Shown here: in pieces, positions 7,712-15,426 of the stretch | Position numbering within the stretch: position 1 is the stretch's first letter | How the letters are laid out: every line of letters begins with the position of its first letter | From: JALYNX01 sp035292685 | Lineage (GTDB): Bacteria > Actinomycetota > Acidimicrobiia > Spongiisociales > ZC4RG35 | DNA length: 64,000 nucleotides | Reading direction: 5' to 3' | NCBI GenBank assembly: GCA_035292685.1 | Contig: DATDPP010000022.1 | Coordinates: forward strand, 5,060 to 69,059 | Position numbers and translations under genes: made by a program | Notes under the pieces: model-generated | Seen by the model: the letters and a program-made list of their open reading frames with translations, nothing else | Told to the model about the DNA's origin: nothing | Database searches by the model: none

Positions 7712-8887
7712 TCAAGCCTTGTGCATGGCTACGAACATCCCATCGGTCCCGGTTGTGTGCGGAGCCAGCATACGGCCGTCCCCCCAGACCTCCCCGGGGA
7801 CAGGTGGCGGCTCGAAGCCGAGCCCGGCCACGACCTCGACCGTCTCCTCAGGTGTGATTGTGCAAACCGAGTAGACCATCCGCCCGCCCGGGGCCACCAG
7901 TTCCATCGCCTTTGCCAGCATGACCTTTTGGTCGGCCGCCAGCCGGCGGACTTCTGCCTCGGTGACCCGGAACCTGATCTCGGGTCTGCGTCTGAGGGTG
8001 CCGAGCCCACTGCAGGGGGCATCGAGAAGGACCCGATCGAAGGTAGCGCCCCGGAAAGGAAGGATGTTTGCATCGGCCACAACCCAGAAGGCGCTCGGGA
8101 CCCGCTGTCGGGCGTCGGATACCCGTCTCCTATGGGAATCGGCTGCGATCACAAGCCCGGTCGCCCCTACCTGATCGAGCAGGTGGGACGTCTTCCCGCC
8201 TGGAGCCGCCGCCAGATCGATCGCCCTCATCCCCACTTCTGCGGCCACGGCATTGCCCACTGCGATCGAAGCCGCGTCCTGGACGGTGGTCCCATCCGGG
8301 ATCGGCCCCGGGGGAATCGCATAGGCACCCGGTATCCCGGGGATCTCGACTCCCAAACCGGGGGCGCCCGTCCGCCCCCGCACCACCCGCTGCGGCTCGG
8401 TGGCGCTGGCCAGTGCGAACTGATAAGCCTCGCCCACCCCCCAAGCCCCTTCCAGGGCCGAAACCAGCCAGGGCGGGAGGTCCAATGCCCGCTCGCTTTC
8501 CCGCCCTCGCTCGGCAACCCTTCTCAGCACCGCATTGGCGAACCCTGCTGCCTTGGGTTGGATCTCTCGTATCAGCTCGACCCCGGCGCTGACCGCGATC
8601 GGCTGTGCCAGTTCGGAATAGAGCAGCTCAAAGGCAGACACCCGCAACCGGTCCAGAAGGGCCTGGTCCACATCCGCGACCGCCCGGCCCGCGCCGGCTT
8701 CGATCGCCGAGTCCAGACGCTCCAGGCGCCGCAACACCCCGTAGGTCAGGGCCTTGACCCTGGCCGCTTCACGAGGGGGGAGGGTCGCGGTCTGGGTCTC
8801 GACCAGAACATTCGAGAAGGCTCCTTCCCGCATGACCCGACCAACCGTCTCCGCCGCCAGATGACGGGCTTGAAGCGGGTCGGTCAT
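7712..8887 (-). CDS. rsmB: 16S rRNA m5C967 methyltransferase
   Basis: Methylates C967 of 16S rRNA using SAM. It has a NusB-like RNA-binding N-terminal domain (about 1-140, TDPLQARHLAAETVGRVMREGAFSN) and a C-terminal methyltransferase domain. That domain has the SAM loop DLAAAPGGKTSHLL, the catalytic-cysteine motif LDAPCSGLGTLRRRPE and the second cysteine in VYSVCTITPEE. The frame continues upstream, but the ATG at 8887 gives the ATGA overlap with fmt and the proper N-terminus (391 residues). Confidence 0.95.
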   Translation of the reverse strand: MTDPLQARHLAAETVGRVMREGAFSNVLVETQTATLPPREAARVKALTYGVLRRLERLDSAIEAGAGRAVADVDQALLDRLRVSAFELLYSELAQPIAVSAGVELIREIQPKAAGFANAVLRRVAERGRESERALDLPPWLVSALEGAWGVGEAYQFALASATEPQRVVRGRTGAPGLGVEIPGIPGAYAIPPGPIPDGTTVQDAASIAVGNAVAAEVGMRAIDLAAAPGGKTSHLLDQVGATGLVIAADSHRRRVSDARQRVPSAFWVVADANILPFRGATFDRVLLDAPCSGLGTLRRRPEIRFRVTEAEVRRLAADQKVMLAKAMELVAPGGRMVYSVCTITPEETVEVVAGLGFEPPPVPGEVWGDGRMLAPHTTGTDGMFVAMHKA

Positions 8888-9798
8888 TGAAATGAGCCGG
8901 CACGACCGTGACGACCTCGTGCCCAATCCGGACCGGGCATAGCCCTCTTTCCCGGTGGCTGGATGGCGACCAGTTCAACGCCGCCGTCGGTCATGCCGAT
9001 CACCGGGTGGCCGTCGACTACTTCCAGAGAGCCTGGTGCGAGCAGAAGTGGATGCAATTGAGCCCGGAGCACCTTGTGGGTCTCCCCGTCGAGGTCAAGG
9101 GTGGCTGCCGGCGTCGGAGAAAGCGCCCGAACCCTGTTGACCGCCTCCACACGTGACATCGTGGGCCGCAACGGCCGTTCATCGGAGCCGAGCTTGGCCG
9201 CGTAGGCTGCCCCTTCGTCGACCTGGGGCACCGGAACCACCTCCCCGGCCAGATACCCGGGCAGGACATCCTCCAATAGGCGGGCGCCGAGGGCGGAGAG
9301 CCGCCCGGTCAGCTCACCCGCCGTTTCCTCTTTCAGGATGTCCACCGCCTGGGCGGTCAGCACCGGCCCGGTGTCGAGACCTTCGTTCAACCTGATGATG
9401 GTCACGCCGCTCATCGGATCCCCGGCCATCAAGGCCCGGGCCACCGGGGCGGCCCCACGCCATCGGGGCAGAAGGGAGAAATGGACGTTCAGCATGCCGC
9501 GATCCGGCACCACAAGCGCTTCGGGGTCGAGGATCATCCCGAAGGCAACGACCACACCCACGTCGAAGTGCCCTGCATCACGGAGCAACCCGGCAAGCTC
9601 TGTGGGGCGGGACGGCTGGCGCACCATGAGACCGAGCTCATCTGCCCGCACCTTGACCGGCGAGGGCTGAACCCGCCGGGATCGGCCCCTCGGACGGTCC
9701 GGGCGGGTGACCACCAGCCCAATGTCGAAATCGTGGGCGAGCGTTTCGAGCGTGGGAACAGCGGCTCCCGGGGTGCCCAGGAACACTATTCGAGTCAT
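8884..9798 (-). CDS. fmt: Methionyl-tRNA formyltransferase
   Basis: Formylates initiator Met-tRNA with 10-formyltetrahydrofolate. The 304 residues comprise an N-terminal formyltransferase Rossmann domain (MTRIVFLGTPGAAVPTLE, VHFSLLPRWRGAAPVARAL, IRLNEGLDTGPVL) and a C-terminal tRNA-binding barrel. It overlaps def by ATGA at its start and rsmB by ATGA at its end. The def-fmt-rsmB order is widespread. Confidence 0.97.
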   Translation of the reverse strand: MTRIVFLGTPGAAVPTLETLAHDFDIGLVVTRPDRPRGRSRRVQPSPVKVRADELGLMVRQPSRPTELAGLLRDAGHFDVGVVVAFGMILDPEALVVPDRGMLNVHFSLLPRWRGAAPVARALMAGDPMSGVTIIRLNEGLDTGPVLTAQAVDILKEETAGELTGRLSALGARLLEDVLPGYLAGEVVPVPQVDEGAAYAAKLGSDERPLRPTMSRVEAVNRVRALSPTPAATLDLDGETHKVLRAQLHPLLLAPGSLEVVDGHPVIGMTDGGVELVAIQPPGKRAMPGPDWARGRHGRAGSFQ

Positions 9799-10304
9799 TC
9801 GTGACTCGCCATCCCCAACGCCTCGTCCCTGAGATCGCGGAGGGCTTGTTTGCGCTCCCTCCGCTCCAGACGATCGATGAGGAGCTTGCCGTCGAGATGG
9901 TCGACCTCATGCTGGAGCACACGGCCCAGGAGCCCGTCTCCGGCGAACTCGACCTCGTTACCTCCAAGGTCGAAGGCCCGGGCCCTGGCGAAACCGGGTC
10001 TCTTGATCTCCCAATAGTGCCCGGGCACCGAGAGGCAGCCCTCCTCGTAGGCCCATTCCCCGGACAACTCCACGATCTCGGGGTTGATCATGACCCGGGG
10101 CCCGAGACCGTCCTGAGCGTCGAATACCGCGATTCGGCGAGGGATCCCGATCTGGTTGGCGGCCAGCCCGACCCCGGGTGCCTGGTACATGGTCTCGATC
10201 ATGTCGATGGTCAGCACCTGGAGGGTCTCCTCGAAATCGACGATCGGTTTGGTCTCCATTCGGAGAACCGGGTCACCAAAGGTTCGGATGGGAAGGATGG
10301 CCAT
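9795..10304 (-). CDS. def: Peptide deformylase
   Basis: Removes the N-formyl group from nascent proteins, the counterpart of fmt. The three family motifs are present: GVGLAANQIG, EEGCLSVPG (metal-binding Cys) and HEVDHLDG (HExxH-type HEVDH). Although the frame is open further upstream, the ATG at 10304 gives MAILPIRTFGDPVLR, the conserved beginning, and 169 residues. It heads the def-fmt-rsmB-rpe-rib group. The 137 bases up to nur (10305-10441) must hold divergent promoters. A TTGACG at 10390 is a possible -35 for the plus strand, but no convincing -10 was seen. Confidence 0.96.
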   Translation of the reverse strand: MAILPIRTFGDPVLRMETKPIVDFEETLQVLTIDMIETMYQAPGVGLAANQIGIPRRIAVFDAQDGLGPRVMINPEIVELSGEWAYEEGCLSVPGHYWEIKRPGFARARAFDLGGNEVEFAGDGLLGRVLQHEVDHLDGKLLIDRLERRERKQALRDLRDEALGMASHE

Positions 10305-10441
10305 GATGGGTTCCCGGGACGGACGCGGATGGGCAGAGTAGACGACTCGGGGCTGGTGTCCCCTCTCGCCTGTGAGCGTTAGATTTCTGTTGACGGGCTC
10401 TCCGGCATCGCAGGTGTCGCGCTCCCGGTTAGGGATCACCC

Positions 10442-10873
10442 ATGCACATCACCGCCAACGACCTGATCGTCACCTTGCGCTCCAACGGTCTGCGCATCAC
10501 CGAGGCGCGTCGTGCCGTTTGCGGGGTCATTGCCCGATCCCACGGCGACCATCTCGATGCCGCCACCATCCACCGCAGGGCGATGAATGATTTGGGCATG
10601 GACCTCGATTTGTCGACCGTCTATCGAACGTTGGAGGCCTTGGAAGAAGCCGGAGCGGTCCGCCACGCCCATTTGGGAGAGGCCGCGGTCTATCACCTCT
10701 CCGACGAGCAGCCCCATCAACATCTGGTGTGCCGGGTTTGTGGCGCCACAGTCGCGATTCCCGCGTCCGATCTCACCGAGTTCCTGTCGTCGGTGGAAAA
10801 GTTGACGGGCTTCGTGGCGGACGTCGAGCATTTCGCCCTCTGGGGGATCTGCGCCGACTGCAACTCCGCCTGA
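10442..10873 (+). CDS. nur: Fur-family metal regulator, probable nickel regulator Nur
   Basis: A winged-helix metal-dependent repressor of 143 residues. The DNA-binding domain covers about 1-85 (LRITEARRAVCGVI, LDLSTVYRTLEALEEAGAV). The dimerisation domain carries HAHLGEAAVYHL and HQHLVCRVCG, and a second CxxC pair CADC at the C-terminus forms the structural zinc site. Sequence alone cannot separate Zur from Nur. The case for Nur is the context: the next genes are a CbiM/NikM-type ECF transporter, and a TTGCAA-N5-TCGCAA operator lies between, close to the Streptomyces Nur box tTGCaa-N5-ttGCAA. It probably represses the transporter when nickel is plentiful. Confidence 0.85.
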   Translation: MHITANDLIVTLRSNGLRITEARRAVCGVIARSHGDHLDAATIHRRAMNDLGMDLDLSTVYRTLEALEEAGAVRHAHLGEAAVYHLSDEQPHQHLVCRVCGATVAIPASDLTEFLSSVEKLTGFVADVEHFALWGICADCNSA

Positions 10874-10892
10874 CTACTCCGCTAATCTCTTG

Positions 10893-10909
10893 TTGCAAGT
10901 CCTTCGCAA
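10893..10909 (+). promoter_or_regulatory. Nur-box-like operator before the metal transporter
   Basis: The sequence TTGCAA (10893-10898), five bases (GTCCT), TCGCAA (10904-10909) matches the reported Streptomyces Nur consensus tTGCaa-N5-ttGCAA with one changed base. It lies in the 47-base gap between the Fur-family gene and nikM, just ahead of the transporter Shine-Dalgarno (AGGGGAG, 10912-10918). A CTAAT/ATTAG pair flanks it but is not concentric. No second copy was found upstream of the regulator gene. Confidence 0.65.
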
Positions 10910-10920
10910 TTAGGGGAGCG

Positions 10921-11601
10921 ATGCACATTCCCGATGGTTTCATCGGACCGGGCGTCTCCGTGGCCGCCGGGATCACCGCACTAGGCGGATTCGGGGTGGC
11001 GCTGCGCAAGACGCACGGCTACCTCACGGATCGATTGGTCCCGATGGCTGCCCTCGTCGCCGCCTTCGTCTTTGCAGCCCAGATGATCAACTTCCCGGTG
11101 CTGCCAGGGATGAGCGGTCATCTCCTCGGTGGGGTGCTGGCTGCGGTTCTGGTGGGCCCCTGGGCCGGTTGCATCGTGGTGTCCCTCGTCCTGATCGTCC
11201 AGGCCCTGCTCTTCGCCGACGGCGGCCTCTCGGCCCTGGGTCTCAACATCGTGAACATGGCTCTGATCGGGGCGGTTGGCGGGTATGTGATCTATCGGGC
11301 TCTGTTTCGCCTCGGCGGCTCCCGGGCTTCTCGGGTGCCGCCCTGCGCCGGGCTCGCCGCCCTGATCTCGGTCCCGCTGGCCGCCATGGGATTCGTCCTC
11401 GAATTCGCCCTTGGAGGCACGGTGGAAAGCATCTCACTGGGCTCGGTGTTTTGGGCGATGCTGGGCGCGAATCTTCTGATCGGTGTCGGTGAGGGTCTCA
11501 TCACTTTCCTTGTGATCGGGGCCGTGATGCGCTCGCGCTCCGACCTGGTCTATGGCTCACCCACCTTTGGAGGGGCCCGATCCGAGGAACTGGTCTCGTG
11601 A
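10921..11601 (+). CDS. nikM: ECF transporter substrate-binding component, NikM/CbiM family
   Basis: The S component that captures Ni2+ or Co2+ for an energy-coupling-factor importer. The N-terminus MHIPDGFI is diagnostic, because His2 together with the free amino terminus forms the metal site. That also fixes the start at ATG 10921, although the frame is open upstream. Six or so hydrophobic segments follow (226 residues in all), including MINFPVLPGMSGHLLGGVLAA and NIVNMALIGAVGGYVI. The stop overlaps the next gene by GTGA. Nickel rather than cobalt is inferred from the Nur-type operator. No cobalamin riboswitch is visible. Confidence 0.92.
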   Translation: MHIPDGFIGPGVSVAAGITALGGFGVALRKTHGYLTDRLVPMAALVAAFVFAAQMINFPVLPGMSGHLLGGVLAAVLVGPWAGCIVVSLVLIVQALLFADGGLSALGLNIVNMALIGAVGGYVIYRALFRLGGSRASRVPPCAGLAALISVPLAAMGFVLEFALGGTVESISLGSVFWAMLGANLLIGVGEGLITFLVIGAVMRSRSDLVYGSPTFGGARSEELVS

Positions 11602-11894
11602 GAAAGGGAATGGTCTTCTTCGGCGTGGGTCTCCTCATCACGGTTGTGATCGCGGCTGTCGTCTCCCAATTCGCCTCGACCCAACCCGACAGCCTGATGT
11701 ACGTGGCCGAGCAGGGAGGCTTCGTCAACACGGCCGAGGCACATGCACTCGATCAATCACCGTTGGCCGGCTATGGCGGTGACAGTGAATCGCGCAGAGT
11801 CGTCGCCGGCGTGGCGGGGGTGCTTGCCACCCTCGGTCTCGGCTACCTTGTCTTCTTCCTGGCCAAGGCAGGCAAAACACGGGCAGAGGGGTGA
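11598..11894 (+). CDS. NikN/CbiN-type PDGLE-domain transporter component
   Basis: A 98-residue accessory membrane subunit of Ni/Co ECF importers. It has an N-terminal membrane helix (about 4-26) and an extracytoplasmic loop with the PDGLE-like PDSLMYVAEQGGF and HALDQSPLAGYG. A second helix (about 68-90) and a short basic tail follow. The start is GTG with a GTGA overlap on nikM, and its stop overlaps the next gene the same way. This indicates translational coupling of all four subunits. Confidence 0.88.
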   Translation: MRKGMVFFGVGLLITVVIAAVVSQFASTQPDSLMYVAEQGGFVNTAEAHALDQSPLAGYGGDSESRRVVAGVAGVLATLGLGYLVFFLAKAGKTRAEG

Positions 11895-12655
11895 GCGGCT
11901 CGCACGGCCACGCTCTGTTCGTGCACACCAATTCGCCGCTGCACCGGCTCGCACCACAGGTGAAGATCGCTACCGCCCTCGTGATGCTGTTTGCGATCAT
12001 CAGCACCCCTCGGGAGGCGATCTGGGCATTCGCTTGCTACACCCTGGCTCTCGGCACGTTGGTGCTCATCGCCCGGATCTCGATTCGATTCCTGCTCAGC
12101 CGGATGCTGGTTCTCACCCCGTTTGCGCTGCTTGCCCTTCTGTTTCCGCTGTTCGGGATGGATCCCCGGGTGGAGGTGCTCGGCGTCTCGTTATCCGAGC
12201 AGGGTCTTTGGGACATGTGGAACTTGTTGGCCAAGGCGAGCCTCGGGTTGATCAGCGCCATCCTTCTGGGCGCTTCCACCGAAGTCGCTGATCTCCTTCG
12301 CGGCTTTGACTCGCTTCGGGTGCCGAGGTTGGTGACGGCCATTCTCGGGTTCATGGTTCGCTACATCGATGTGGTCGTCGATGACCTCACCCGGATGCAA
12401 CTCGCCCTCGCGGCCCGCGGCCACCAGGGCTCGAATCTCACCCGATGGGGCCCTTACGGTCGAGCTGTGGGGACCATGTTCATTCGCACTTATGAACGCG
12501 GCGAGCGTGTCTATCTGGCAATGGAGTCTCGGGGGTATGCCGGTGAAATGCCGGTGTCGTCGCGGGTCCAGGCAACACCGAGAGAATGGGTTGTTGCCGC
12601 CCTCGTGGGGGCGGCGTTCTGGGCGATCGCGATCGCGGCGAAAGTCACGACTTGA
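11891..12655 (+). CDS. nikQ: ECF transporter T component, NikQ/CbiQ family
   Basis: The transmembrane coupling protein that links the S component to the ATPase. The 254 residues have about five membrane helices. The cytoplasmic coupling motifs are seen as LALAARGHQGSN and YLAMESRGYAG (the two Ala-Arg-Gly/Ser-Arg-Gly signatures), which dock to the ATPase. The start is GTG, overlapping the N component by GTGA. Confidence 0.93.
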   Translation: MSGSHGHALFVHTNSPLHRLAPQVKIATALVMLFAIISTPREAIWAFACYTLALGTLVLIARISIRFLLSRMLVLTPFALLALLFPLFGMDPRVEVLGVSLSEQGLWDMWNLLAKASLGLISAILLGASTEVADLLRGFDSLRVPRLVTAILGFMVRYIDVVVDDLTRMQLALAARGHQGSNLTRWGPYGRAVGTMFIRTYERGERVYLAMESRGYAGEMPVSSRVQATPREWVVAALVGAAFWAIAIAAKVTT

Positions 12656-13440
12656 GCACCCCGGTCATTGAGATCCTGGGACTCGACTTCGCCTATCCCG
12701 ACGGCACCGAGGCCCTGAGAGGCGTCGACCTCCACATCCATCGCGGGGAACGCGTTGCGTTGCTCGGTCCCAATGGAGCAGGCAAGACCACCCTCATCCT
12801 CCACATGAATGGCATCCACCGCGCCCAAACCGGGACGGTGACGGTGTCAGGCCTCCCGGTGACAGTCCCGAACCTCCTCGAAATCCGGCGGCGGGTGGGT
12901 TTGGTCTTCCAGGACCCGGACGATCAGTTGTTCATGCCCACGGTGCGGGAGGACGTGGAGTTTGGCCCGCGAAACCTGGGCTTGACCGGAGCCGAGCTGG
13001 AACAGCGGGTTGCGGCCGCCCTGGCCTCGCTCGAGGTCGCCAACCTCGCCGATCGGGCGCCGAATCACCTCTCATTCGGCCAGAAACGCCGGGTGTCGAT
13101 GGCAGGTGTGATGGCGATGGAGCCGGAGATCTTGGTGCTCGACGAGCCGACATCGAACCTCGACCCGGCCAGCAGGGCGGACCTGACCCAGGCCTTACTC
13201 GGCCTCGATGTGACCCAGCTCATCGTCACCCATGACCTGCTCTATGCCCTCGAAGTGAGCCCACGATCGGTGATCATCGATTCCGGGAGGATCGTCGCTG
13301 ACGGGCCGACGAGAGATCTCCTCGGCGATGCCGAACTTCTGACTGCCCACCGGCTCGCCCTGCCCGCGGGCTTGCATCTATTGGCTGGTGGAACCGATCG
13401 ATCGGACGGGAATCAGTGGCCGCCCGTCCCCCTCAATTGA
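12652..13440 (+). CDS. nikO: ECF transporter ATPase, NikO/CbiO family
   Basis: The ABC ATPase driving metal uptake. Walker A is GPNGAGKTT, the Q-loop FQDPDDQLFMPTV, the signature LSFGQKRRVSMAG (Gly in the third position, typical of CbiO), Walker B ILVLDEPTSNLDP and the switch histidine is in LIVTHDL. The start is TTG at 12652, overlapping the nikQ stop as TTGA. It gives STPVIEILGLDFAYPDGTEAL, the proper N-terminus (262 residues). The 3' end converges with a small minus-strand gene, overlapping it by 8 bases. Confidence 0.94.
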   Translation: MSTPVIEILGLDFAYPDGTEALRGVDLHIHRGERVALLGPNGAGKTTLILHMNGIHRAQTGTVTVSGLPVTVPNLLEIRRRVGLVFQDPDDQLFMPTVREDVEFGPRNLGLTGAELEQRVAAALASLEVANLADRAPNHLSFGQKRRVSMAGVMAMEPEILVLDEPTSNLDPASRADLTQALLGLDVTQLIVTHDLLYALEVSPRSVIIDSGRIVADGPTRDLLGDAELLTAHRLALPAGLHLLAGGTDRSDGNQWPPVPLN

Positions 13441-13558
13441 CCTTGTGGGCCTTGCTGGTGGCGGCGGCTTTCTTGTCCCTCTTCGCCTGACGCTTCTGCT
13501 TCAGGTCCTTGGAAGCAACCTTCTTGGTCGTCTTGACGCCTTTGTCTTTGCTGGCCAT
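13433..13558 (-). CDS. Small lysine-rich conserved-type protein (41 aa)
   Basis: A short gene encoding MASKDKGVKTTKKVASKDLK and 21 further residues, with about one third lysine or arginine and no hydrophobic segment. The ATG at 13558 is preceded by AGAGG about six bases upstream. Similar tiny Lys-rich proteins with an SLKEKR-like core occur in many actinobacteria without known function. Nucleic-acid or ribosome association would fit the charge but is inference. It lies 89 bases downstream of priA on the same strand and runs convergently into nikO, sharing the last 8 bases with it. Confidence 0.7.
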   Translation of the reverse strand: MASKDKGVKTTKKVASKDLKQKRQAKRDKKAAATSKAHKVN

Positions 13559-13647
13559 GTGTGCCTCTCACGCTTTGTCTGCGGTAACGATCCGATGGTG
13601 TCGGAGCACATTCTGACAGGCCTTCGACTCGAGTTTCGAGCCAATCC

Positions 13648-15426
13648 TCAGAGGTCGATCGGGTCGGAGTCGACTCGCACGGTCCACCCCCGCTCCCGCC
13701 AGCCTTGCACCAGGGCGCGCATCCCCAGCCGTGCCGGGCCCAGCGCTCCCTGCAGAAGCCAGCGTCCCCGGCCCGGCGAAACCGCCGGCCCCAGGATCGT
13801 GTCTGCGAACAGGGACCGGATCTCGGCGTCGACCTCGGAGATCGGCCCCTCTCCCCTCAACTCGACAGCGATCATCTCCGAGGCCGGAGGCAACCCCGTT
13901 TTTGCCCGCTCCGAGAGCAGTGATTCGAGATATGGGATTGGATCGCCCCTCCTCATGGTGGCGACCAGGTCCGAATCCGGAAGAGAGGTCTGCAGGATCA
14001 TCCGCCGACCGGACCCGGGCTCGAGCGTGTTGCCGAGCCGGGCCATGATCCGCAGCGCCTCTTCACCGGCGCGGTAGTTGTGCCCCAACATCAGGGAGTC
14101 GGCGTCGGCTGCCACCACCAGGTCCATGGGAGCCAGCCCGGCGAGGTCACGTTCGGTGCCTACCGACACGGGGAGCTCCGTCGGATGAGCTCCTGACAAG
14201 CCATGTCCCAGACGCCGGTTGATCTCGGAAGACAGGCGCTCGGGAATCGAGCCCATTTCCTCGAATGTCATCGAACCACACCCGGCACAGGCCCCGTTCG
14301 GGGCCCCACATCGGCTGCAGGCCGGGGCCCGGCCGAGACGGGAGCCGCATTCCTCGCATTTCCGCACCCGCCGGCATCGAGTGCACCGCATCGAGGCTTC
14401 AGCTGCCCGGACGTGGGTGAAGACAAATGACCGGCGGCCGGCGGAGGCGACAGCTCGGAGTGCCGATATGGTGCGCTCGGATAAGAAGCCTGCCCCTGGT
14501 GGGTCTTCTCGCCGATCCACCACTTCCACCAGCGGCCAGGCCCTGGAGGCCCCCCGCAGCACTTCGGCGCCTGCCGCAATCACCTCGAGGGAAGGGGTGG
14601 GGCCGACGAAGACGAGGGCGAAGCCCTCCACCCGGGACCGGGTGGTCATCAAGTCGCGCACGTGAATCGTTGGCGTCTGGCGGTCCTTCATCGCCCGGCG
14701 GCCCTCCTCGAGAACGACCACCAAGGCCAGGCCGGCGATCAGCCAGGTGGCTACCCTTGGTGTCCCGATGACGAGTCGACCTGGGCCCTGTGCCGCTTCC
14801 CAGGCTCGTGTCACCTCATTGGCAGCATCGCCCGCGATGGCCACCACGCGATCCCCGAAGGCGGCCGTGGCCGGCCCCGTCATCGCCTCGACCTCGGTCG
14901 TGGTGGCGGCAATCACCAACGCCGACCTTCCGGCGGCCAGCACCGGGGCCAGCGCCCACAGCCAGTCCGTTTGGTGCCCGCCAGTGACAATGGCCGCCGG
15001 CGGTCTGCGTCTCCCCTCGGCCGCGGCCTGTGCGATCGAGGCCAGGGGGTGATCGATCGAATGCGCAGCCACGTACCCGGTAGCCGGGTCGCCGGTCGAT
15101 TTCGGGAGGTTGGGAGGCACCGATCGATCGAGAAGGATCGAAAGCGGGGCCACATAGTGCGTCGCAGCCCAATCGAGGCTCTTGAGCAACCTGGCGTCGA
15201 AGACAGGTGCAGCGCCGGAGACTGTGTTGATATCCTTGAGATTGCCGGCACGGTCGGAGGCCAACTCGACGACGTAACCCCGGGCTTTGCGACCACCGAG
15301 CGGAACTCGCACCATGGACCCGAGCCGAACCACGCCCTGGAGATGGTGAGGGATCGAGTACCAGAAGCCCTTGTCTACGGCAAAGGTGGGGACGCTGGGG
15401 ACAACCCGAGCCGCCGGTCGACTCAG
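13648..15426 (-). CDS. priA: PriA-family primosomal protein N', helicase motifs lost
   Basis: PriA recognises stalled forks for replication restart. The four-pair zinc module is intact (CTRCRRVRKCEEC, CSRC, CAGC), as is the C-terminal part (LLQGALGPARLGMRALVQGWRERGW). In place of Walker A there is AAIVTGGHQTDW, and in place of DEAH LVVVLEEGRR, so ATP-driven unwinding is unlikely; this is usual for actinobacterial PriA. The first standard start is a GTG at 15333, but the frame upstream encodes a PriA-like N-terminus (ARVVPSVPTFAVDKGFWYSI). The only start-like codon there is CTG at 15426, overlapping the metK stop as CTGA. I extend the gene to it (592 residues), with the start uncertain. Confidence 0.85.
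   Translation of the reverse strand: MSRPAARVVPSVPTFAVDKGFWYSIPHHLQGVVRLGSMVRVPLGGRKARGYVVELASDRAGNLKDINTVSGAAPVFDARLLKSLDWAATHYVAPLSILLDRSVPPNLPKSTGDPATGYVAAHSIDHPLASIAQAAAEGRRRPPAAIVTGGHQTDWLWALAPVLAAGRSALVIAATTTEVEAMTGPATAAFGDRVVAIAGDAANEVTRAWEAAQGPGRLVIGTPRVATWLIAGLALVVVLEEGRRAMKDRQTPTIHVRDLMTTRSRVEGFALVFVGPTPSLEVIAAGAEVLRGASRAWPLVEVVDRREDPPGAGFLSERTISALRAVASAGRRSFVFTHVRAAEASMRCTRCRRVRKCEECGSRLGRAPACSRCGAPNGACAGCGSMTFEEMGSIPERLSSEINRRLGHGLSGAHPTELPVSVGTERDLAGLAPMDLVVAADADSLMLGHNYRAGEEALRIMARLGNTLEPGSGRRMILQTSLPDSDLVATMRRGDPIPYLESLLSERAKTGLPPASEMIAVELRGEGPISEVDAEIRSLFADTILGPAVSPGRGRWLLQGALGPARLGMRALVQGWRERGWTVRVDSDPIDL

Noticed and set aside
6061..10441. FMN riboswitch controlling the rib genes
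   Set aside because: No FMN aptamer pattern was seen in the few short gaps upstream of ribD; the genes are nearly contiguous from def onward.
10874..10920. Cobalamin riboswitch before the CbiM-type transporter
   Set aside because: Only 47 bases separate the genes, too short for the riboswitch; a Nur-box-like site is there instead.
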